NCBI RefSeq assembly: GCF_018866325.1
Contig: NZ_CP076457.1
Coordinates: 4,933,001-4,997,000 of the forward strand
Reading direction: 5' to 3'
Length of the DNA: 64,000 nt
Source of the DNA: Streptomyces sp. YPW6
GTDB taxonomy: Bacteria > Actinomycetota > Actinomycetes > Streptomycetales > Streptomycetaceae
The notes under the pieces: generated by a model
The model's database searches: none
The model's input: only the letters and a program-made list of their open reading frames with translations
What the model was told of the DNA's origin: nothing
Program-made: the position numbers and the translations under genes
Shown: one piece after another, positions 60,017-64,000 of the stretch
How positions within the stretch are numbered: the first letter of the stretch is position 1
Layout: each line of letters begins with the position of its first letter

Positions 60017-61000
60017 TCACCCCTCCTCGATGAACCCCTCCTCCACCAGCCACTCCTTCGCCACCTCGTGCGGATCCTCGCCGTCCACGTCGACCTTGGC
60101 GTTGAGCGTCTGCGCGACCTCCGTCGTCAGCTTCCGGGCGAGCGGGTCCAGCAGCTCCGCGATCACCGGGTACTTCTCGAAGGTGGCCTCGTGGACGACC
60201 GGGGAGGCGTTGTAGTTGGGGAAGAAGTGCTTGTCGTCCTCCAGGACGTCCAGGTTCATCGCCTTGATCCGGCCGTCGGTGGTGAACACCTCGCCCAGCA
60301 GGCAGGAGTCGGACGCGGACACCTGGGTGTAGATGATCCCGGCGTCCATCTTCTGGATGTTGCCCGCCGGAATCGTCATCCCGTACTTCTTCTCCATGCC
60401 CGGCAGGCCGTCGTCGCGCGAGGCGAACTCGTTCTCCACGCAGATCGTCACCGCGCCCGGGTCCTTCTTCGCGAGGGCGGCCACGTCCGAGAGGGTCCTG
60501 AGCCGGTACTTCGCGTTGTTCTTCTTGCTGATCGCCAGCGCGTAGGTGTTGTCGAGCGGAGCCGGCGGCAGCCAGATCACCCCGTTGCCCTTGTCCTCGT
60601 CCCGTACCGCCTCGTACTGCTTCTTCGGGTCGACGATCGGTTCGGCGTGGCCCAGGAAGGTGATCCAGCCCGTGCCGGTGTAGTCCCACTGGACGTCGGC
60701 GTCACCGTTGATGATGGCCTCGCGCGCACTGATCGAACCCGGCAGGTTCGTCCGGTCCAGGACCTCCGCCCCGGCCGCCTTGAACACCAGCCCGGTCATC
60801 TGGCCCAGGATGATGTTCTCGCTGAAGTTCTTCGACGTCACCGTCAGCGTCGCGCCCTTCAGGGGCTCGCCCTGACCGACCGACCCCGGCGACACGTCGT
60901 CCACCATCGGCGAACCGCTCTTGAGCCCGCAGCCGCCCAGCAGCAGCATCAGGGACGCGGCCGCCAGGGCCCGGTGCCGGAAGGCGTACGTACTCCTCAC
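60017..61000 (-). CDS. glycine betaine/choline-type ABC substrate-binding lipoprotein
   Basis: This 327-aa lipoprotein has a signal with the LLGGC lipobox. Its OpuAC-type fold contains TLTVTSKNFSENIILGQMTG, then DVQWDYTGTGWITFLGH. It binds quaternary amines such as glycine betaine or choline outside the cell. GTG at 61000 overlaps the stop of the preceding permease (GTGA). It is last in a four-gene overlapping operon. Confidence 0.9.
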   Translation of the reverse strand: MRSTYAFRHRALAAASLMLLLGGCGLKSGSPMVDDVSPGSVGQGEPLKGATLTVTSKNFSENIILGQMTGLVFKAAGAEVLDRTNLPGSISAREAIINGDADVQWDYTGTGWITFLGHAEPIVDPKKQYEAVRDEDKGNGVIWLPPAPLDNTYALAISKKNNAKYRLRTLSDVAALAKKDPGAVTICVENEFASRDDGLPGMEKKYGMTIPAGNIQKMDAGIIYTQVSASDSCLLGEVFTTDGRIKAMNLDVLEDDKHFFPNYNASPVVHEATFEKYPVIAELLDPLARKLTTEVAQTLNAKVDVDGEDPHEVAKEWLVEEGFIEEG

Positions 61001-61866
61001 CGTTCCTCCAGCCCGCGCGGCGTCAGCGCCAGTTCGGCCAGCGACGCCAGCCAGTCCACCAGCAGCGCCAGCACCACCGTCAGTACCGAGCCGATGACCA
61101 GCACCGGCATCCGCTGTGTCTGGATCCCCGAAGTGATCAGGTCGCCCAGCCCGCCGCCCCCGCCGAACGTCGCCAGCGTCGCCGTGCCCACGTTCAGGAC
61201 CAGGGCCGTACGGACGCCCGCCAGGATCAGCGGCACCGCGAGCGGCAGCTCCACCTTCAGCAGGACGCCCCGCCCGGACATCCCCATGCCGCGCGCCGCC
61301 TCGACCATGTTCGGCTCGATCGCCCGCAGGCCCGCCACCGTGTTGGAGAGCACCGGAAGGACCGCGTAGATCACGATGCCGATGATCGCGGTACGCGGGC
61401 CGATGCCCAGCCAGATCACCAGCAGGGCCAGCAGGCCGATCGCGGGTGTCGCCTGCCCGATGTTGGCCAGCGCCGTGAACGCCGGGGCCGCCTTCCGCAG
61501 CCGCCGCCTGGTCAGCGCGATGCCGAGCGGGATCGCGATGATCAGCACCCAGAACGTCGAGATCGCCGTCAGCCGCACGTGCTGCCACCAGCGCAGTTGG
61601 ACGTTTCCGCCGGAGAGGGAGTTCTCCGCGATCGAGTCCAGATCGATGTTGGTGATCCAGACGTACGTGATGACCAGGATGACGACCAGCACCGCGGGCA
61701 GGATCACCAGCTTCCGCCAGGTGATCCGCCGCTCCGGCGTGGCGGGCGTGGGGGAGGGGTCGCTCTCCTCGTCGTGGAACGCGTGGCCCTTGACGTCGTG
61801 TTCGCCCGGCGGCCGCGTCGGGGCGGCCGGGCGCTTGCCCGATCCGGACTGATGGCTGGGGGTCAT
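60997..61866 (-). CDS. ABC permease of the betaine-type importer
   Basis: This 289-aa permease has a ~55-residue polar N-terminal tail, then six membrane segments. Family blocks are ALANIGQATPAIGLLALLVIW and the ATPase-contact loop MVEAARGMGMSGRGVLLKVELPL. ATG at 61866 overlaps the ATPase stop codon (ATGA). It pairs with the second permease at 63127 as a heterodimer. Confidence 0.92.
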   Translation of the reverse strand: MTPSHQSGSGKRPAAPTRPPGEHDVKGHAFHDEESDPSPTPATPERRITWRKLVILPAVLVVILVITYVWITNIDLDSIAENSLSGGNVQLRWWQHVRLTAISTFWVLIIAIPLGIALTRRRLRKAAPAFTALANIGQATPAIGLLALLVIWLGIGPRTAIIGIVIYAVLPVLSNTVAGLRAIEPNMVEAARGMGMSGRGVLLKVELPLAVPLILAGVRTALVLNVGTATLATFGGGGGLGDLITSGIQTQRMPVLVIGSVLTVVLALLVDWLASLAELALTPRGLEER

Positions 61867-63134
61867 ACTCCGCTGCCACCCCCTTCCAGCTCCTGCTCCG
61901 TCTGGTGGACGCGCTGCTCCTCCAGCTCGTGCTGGTGCTCCATCGCGGTCAGGCGGTCCGCCTCCAGCAACTCCTGCACGTTGTCCATCAGCGTCTTCAT
62001 GTCGACGACCCCGATGAACTCGCCCCGCCGCCCGGTCACCGCGACCCGGCCCCCGCTGTCGGTGAGCACCGCCTCCAGCGCGTCGTGCAGCGTGGCGTCC
62101 CGGGTCACCGTGTCGTGCACCAGCTGCCCGGCCCGCGCCAGCGAACCGCGCGCCCGCATCAGGTCGCCGCGCCGCAGCCACTTGTACGGGCGGTTCCTCC
62201 GGTCCAGCATCAGCAGCTCGTTGTGCGGGCCGTGGCGCAGCTTGTTGAAGATCGTCTGGAGCGGGTCCTCGACCGTCACCGTCGGGAAGTCCGCGATGCC
62301 CACGTCCCGTACACGGGTGAGGTTGAGGCGCTTGAGCGCCGCGCCCGCCCCGACGAAACCCGACACGAAGTCGTCCGTCGGGTTGGTCAGGATCGCCTCG
62401 GGGGTGTCGAACTGCGCGATGTGCGACCGCTCCCGCAGCACCGCGATCCGGTCGCCCAGCTTGATCGCCTCGTCGAAGTCGTGGGTGACGAACACGATCG
62501 TCTTGTGCAGCTCGTGCTGGAGCCGGATCAGCTCGTCCTGGAGATGGTCGCGGGTGATCGGGTCGACCGCCCCGAACGGCTCGTCCATCAGCAGGACGGG
62601 AGGATCGGCGGCCAGCGCCCGCGCCACGCCCACCCGCTGCTGCTGCCCGCCGGAGAGCTGACGCGGATAGCGGCCGTGGAACTCGCGCGGGTCCAGGCCC
62701 ACCAGGTCGAGCATCTCCTCCACCCGGTTCTTCACCCGGGACTTGGACCAGCCGACCATCCTCGGCACCAGGGCGATGTTGTCCGCGACCGTCATGTGCG
62801 GGAAGAGCCCGGAGGACTGGATCGCGTATCCGATCTTCCGGCGCAGCTTCACCGGGTCGATGTCCGTGACGTCCTCGTCGTCGATGCGGATCCGGCCCGA
62901 GGTCGGCTCGATCAGCCGGTTGATCATCTTCAGGGTGGTGGACTTCCCGCAGCCGGACGGGCCGACGAAGATCACCGTCTCGCCCGCCCTGATCTCCATC
63001 GAGACGTTCTCGACGGCCGGGTTCGGGTTCCCCGGATAGCTCTTGGTGAGGTTCTCCAGCTGGATGGTGGCCCCGGACGTGGCCGCGGACCTCTCCTCCG
63101 TCATCGCGCCGGCGTCGGTCTCGGTCTCAGGCAC
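61863..63134 (-). CDS. ABC ATPase of the betaine-type importer, with CBS domains
   Basis: This 423-aa OpuCA/ProV-type ATPase has Walker A VGPSGCGKSTT, signature LSGGQQQRVGVARAL, Walker B LLMDEPFGAVDP and H-loop VTHDFDEA. Two CBS-like domains in the last ~150 residues end with GRRGEFIGVVDMKTLMD. In this family the CBS pair senses ionic strength or a nucleotide and gates transport under osmotic stress. GTG 63134 overlaps the upstream permease stop by 8 bp. Confidence 0.93.
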   Translation of the reverse strand: MPETETDAGAMTEERSAATSGATIQLENLTKSYPGNPNPAVENVSMEIRAGETVIFVGPSGCGKSTTLKMINRLIEPTSGRIRIDDEDVTDIDPVKLRRKIGYAIQSSGLFPHMTVADNIALVPRMVGWSKSRVKNRVEEMLDLVGLDPREFHGRYPRQLSGGQQQRVGVARALAADPPVLLMDEPFGAVDPITRDHLQDELIRLQHELHKTIVFVTHDFDEAIKLGDRIAVLRERSHIAQFDTPEAILTNPTDDFVSGFVGAGAALKRLNLTRVRDVGIADFPTVTVEDPLQTIFNKLRHGPHNELLMLDRRNRPYKWLRRGDLMRARGSLARAGQLVHDTVTRDATLHDALEAVLTDSGGRVAVTGRRGEFIGVVDMKTLMDNVQELLEADRLTAMEHQHELEEQRVHQTEQELEGGGSGV

Positions 63135-63774
63135 GGATCCCCCTCGGGATGGTCAGCCGTCCCAGCAGGACGTACGCGGCGTCGAAGAGCAGAGCGAGGA
63201 TCACGATGCCGAGCGTCCCCGCGAGAACCTGGTTGATCGCGTTGGCGCTGCCCAGCGAGGCGATGCCCCGGAAGATCTCGTTGCCGAGACCGGGCCCGGA
63301 GGCGTACGCGGCGATGGCGGCGATGCCCATCAGCATCTGGGTGGAGACCCGGATACCGGTCAGGATCGGCGGCCAGGCGAGCGGCAGCTCCACCCGCAGC
63401 AGCCGCGCCGTGCGCGACATCCCGATGCCCGTCGCCGCGTCGACCAGCGACGGGTCGACGCCCCGCAGCCCCACGATCGCGTTCCGGACGATCGGCAGCA
63501 GCCCGTACAGCGTCAGGGTGATCACGGTCGGGGCGACCCCGAGCCCGACCAGCGGGATCAGCAGACCGATCGCGGCGAGGGACGGAATGGTCAGGATCGT
63601 CGCCGTGGACGTGATGGCCAGCGAGCCTCCCCAGCCGCTGCGATAGCTCACCACCCCGATCACCACACCGAGCACGGTGGCGATGACCATGCACTGGAAG
63701 ACCGCGCTGACGTGCTGGAACGCGTCCGTGAGGAGCTGCTGGTGGCGGGTGATCAGATACTCCCAGAAGCTCAC
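63127..63774 (-). CDS. ABC permease of the betaine-type importer, first gene
   Basis: This 215-aa permease has six membrane segments. Its family core is TILTIPSLAAIGLLIPLVGLG, then the loop LVDAATGIGMSRTARLLRVELPLAWPPI. GTG 63774 follows GAGGGAG by 6 nt on the - strand. It starts the four-gene operon, with nothing longer than 43 bp separating it from the Lrp-type gene upstream. Confidence 0.9.
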   Translation of the reverse strand: MSFWEYLITRHQQLLTDAFQHVSAVFQCMVIATVLGVVIGVVSYRSGWGGSLAITSTATILTIPSLAAIGLLIPLVGLGVAPTVITLTLYGLLPIVRNAIVGLRGVDPSLVDAATGIGMSRTARLLRVELPLAWPPILTGIRVSTQMLMGIAAIAAYASGPGLGNEIFRGIASLGSANAINQVLAGTLGIVILALLFDAAYVLLGRLTIPRGIRA

Positions 63775-63817
63775 ACGGCACTCCCTCGGCTCCATCGGTG
63801 TCGCCGGGCCCGCGGGC

Positions 63818-64000
63818 TCAGCCGGTGTCCTCGGCCGCCTGTTCCACCAGCGGGATGATCCGCAGCGGAACGGGGTTCTCCATGACGATCGCCGTGGAGG
63901 CCCGGACAATGCCATCAAATCCGACAACCCGGTCGATCACCCGCTGGAGATCGGCGTTGGAACGGGCGACGAGCCGACACAGCATGTCGCCGTGCCCCGT
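63818..64000 (-). CDS. Lrp/AsnC family regulator (3' end only)
   Basis: Sixty codons plus stop are visible, running off the window edge. They read TGHGDMLCRLVAR, then LQRVIDRVVGFDGIVRASTAIVMEN, the RAM ligand-binding domain of Lrp/AsnC regulators. The HTH part lies outside. It is 43 bp upstream of the betaine-type operon on the same strand, so cotranscription is possible. Confidence 0.8.
   Translation of the reverse strand, partial: TGHGDMLCRLVARSNADLQRVIDRVVGFDGIVRASTAIVMENPVPLRIIPLVEQAAEDTG

Overview
The window is a stretch of a Streptomyces chromosome. The evidence is very high GC with G/C-biased third codon positions, GTG and TTG starts, a tmRNA whose tag ends in ALAA, a LAETG sortase substrate, a DasR-type operator, and a gene order (kinase, prfB, ftsE-ftsX, protease, smpB, ssrA, matAB, narK-nnaR, sigU-rsuA, malic enzyme, hup, murA) that I recognise as conserved Streptomyces core. 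Gene symbols come from recognising families and order, not from a search.

Layout. 1-8.3 kb holds a Ser/Thr kinase (5' end cut off), release factor 2, a repeat-rich cell-wall-anchored protein, the FtsEX division complex, a tail-specific protease with a TTA codon, and the SmpB/tmRNA ribosome-rescue pair. 8.3-15.1 kb holds an MFS pump facing a LysR regulator, then a coupled three-gene cluster for an extracellular polysaccharide of the poly-GlcNAc type (matA, matB, acyltransferase). 15.1-18.1 kb is nitrate uptake and its regulator (narK, nnaR), separated by four 40-bp tandem repeats. 18.3-24.5 kb holds two convergent acetyltransferases, a CGNR protein, an ECF sigma/anti-sigma pair and a HelD/HelR-like RNA polymerase-associated helicase. 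24.5-30 kb has a structured candidate small RNA, malic enzyme, HU, a DUF2000/AraC pair and murA.

30.3-41.8 kb holds YqgE and DUF3039 proteins, then an aminosugar cluster (binding protein, two permeases, cytoplasmic hexosaminidase) behind a near-perfect dre (DasR) site. No ATPase gene is present, so a shared ATPase such as MsiK is expected. A three-gene molybdenum hydroxylase operon follows. Its iron-sulfur subunit has a 370-residue disordered extension, and its molybdenum subunit lacks the usual catalytic glutamate.

42.1-55.1 kb is the accessory part. Two paralogous three-gene modules lie there in opposite orientation: a ~145-aa helical protein, a ~770-aa protein with an N-terminal WXG-like domain and a C-terminal hydrophobic stretch, and a lipoprotein. 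Module A (42.1-45.6 kb, +) is followed by a decayed lipoprotein copy, a membrane protein and tRNA-Cys. Module B (51.7-55.1 kb, -) lies beyond an MFS pump, a Phd/Doc-type pair whose toxin is frameshifted, and an SF2 helicase. I regard these modules as the best candidate for an undescribed system, possibly linked to type VII secretion.

55.7-64 kb returns to ordinary genes: an IclR regulator, a membrane Lon-type protease, an ArsR-controlled MFS operon with a clear TTGCAA operator, an overlapping four-gene glycine-betaine/choline-type ABC transporter, and the 3' end of an Lrp/AsnC regulator.
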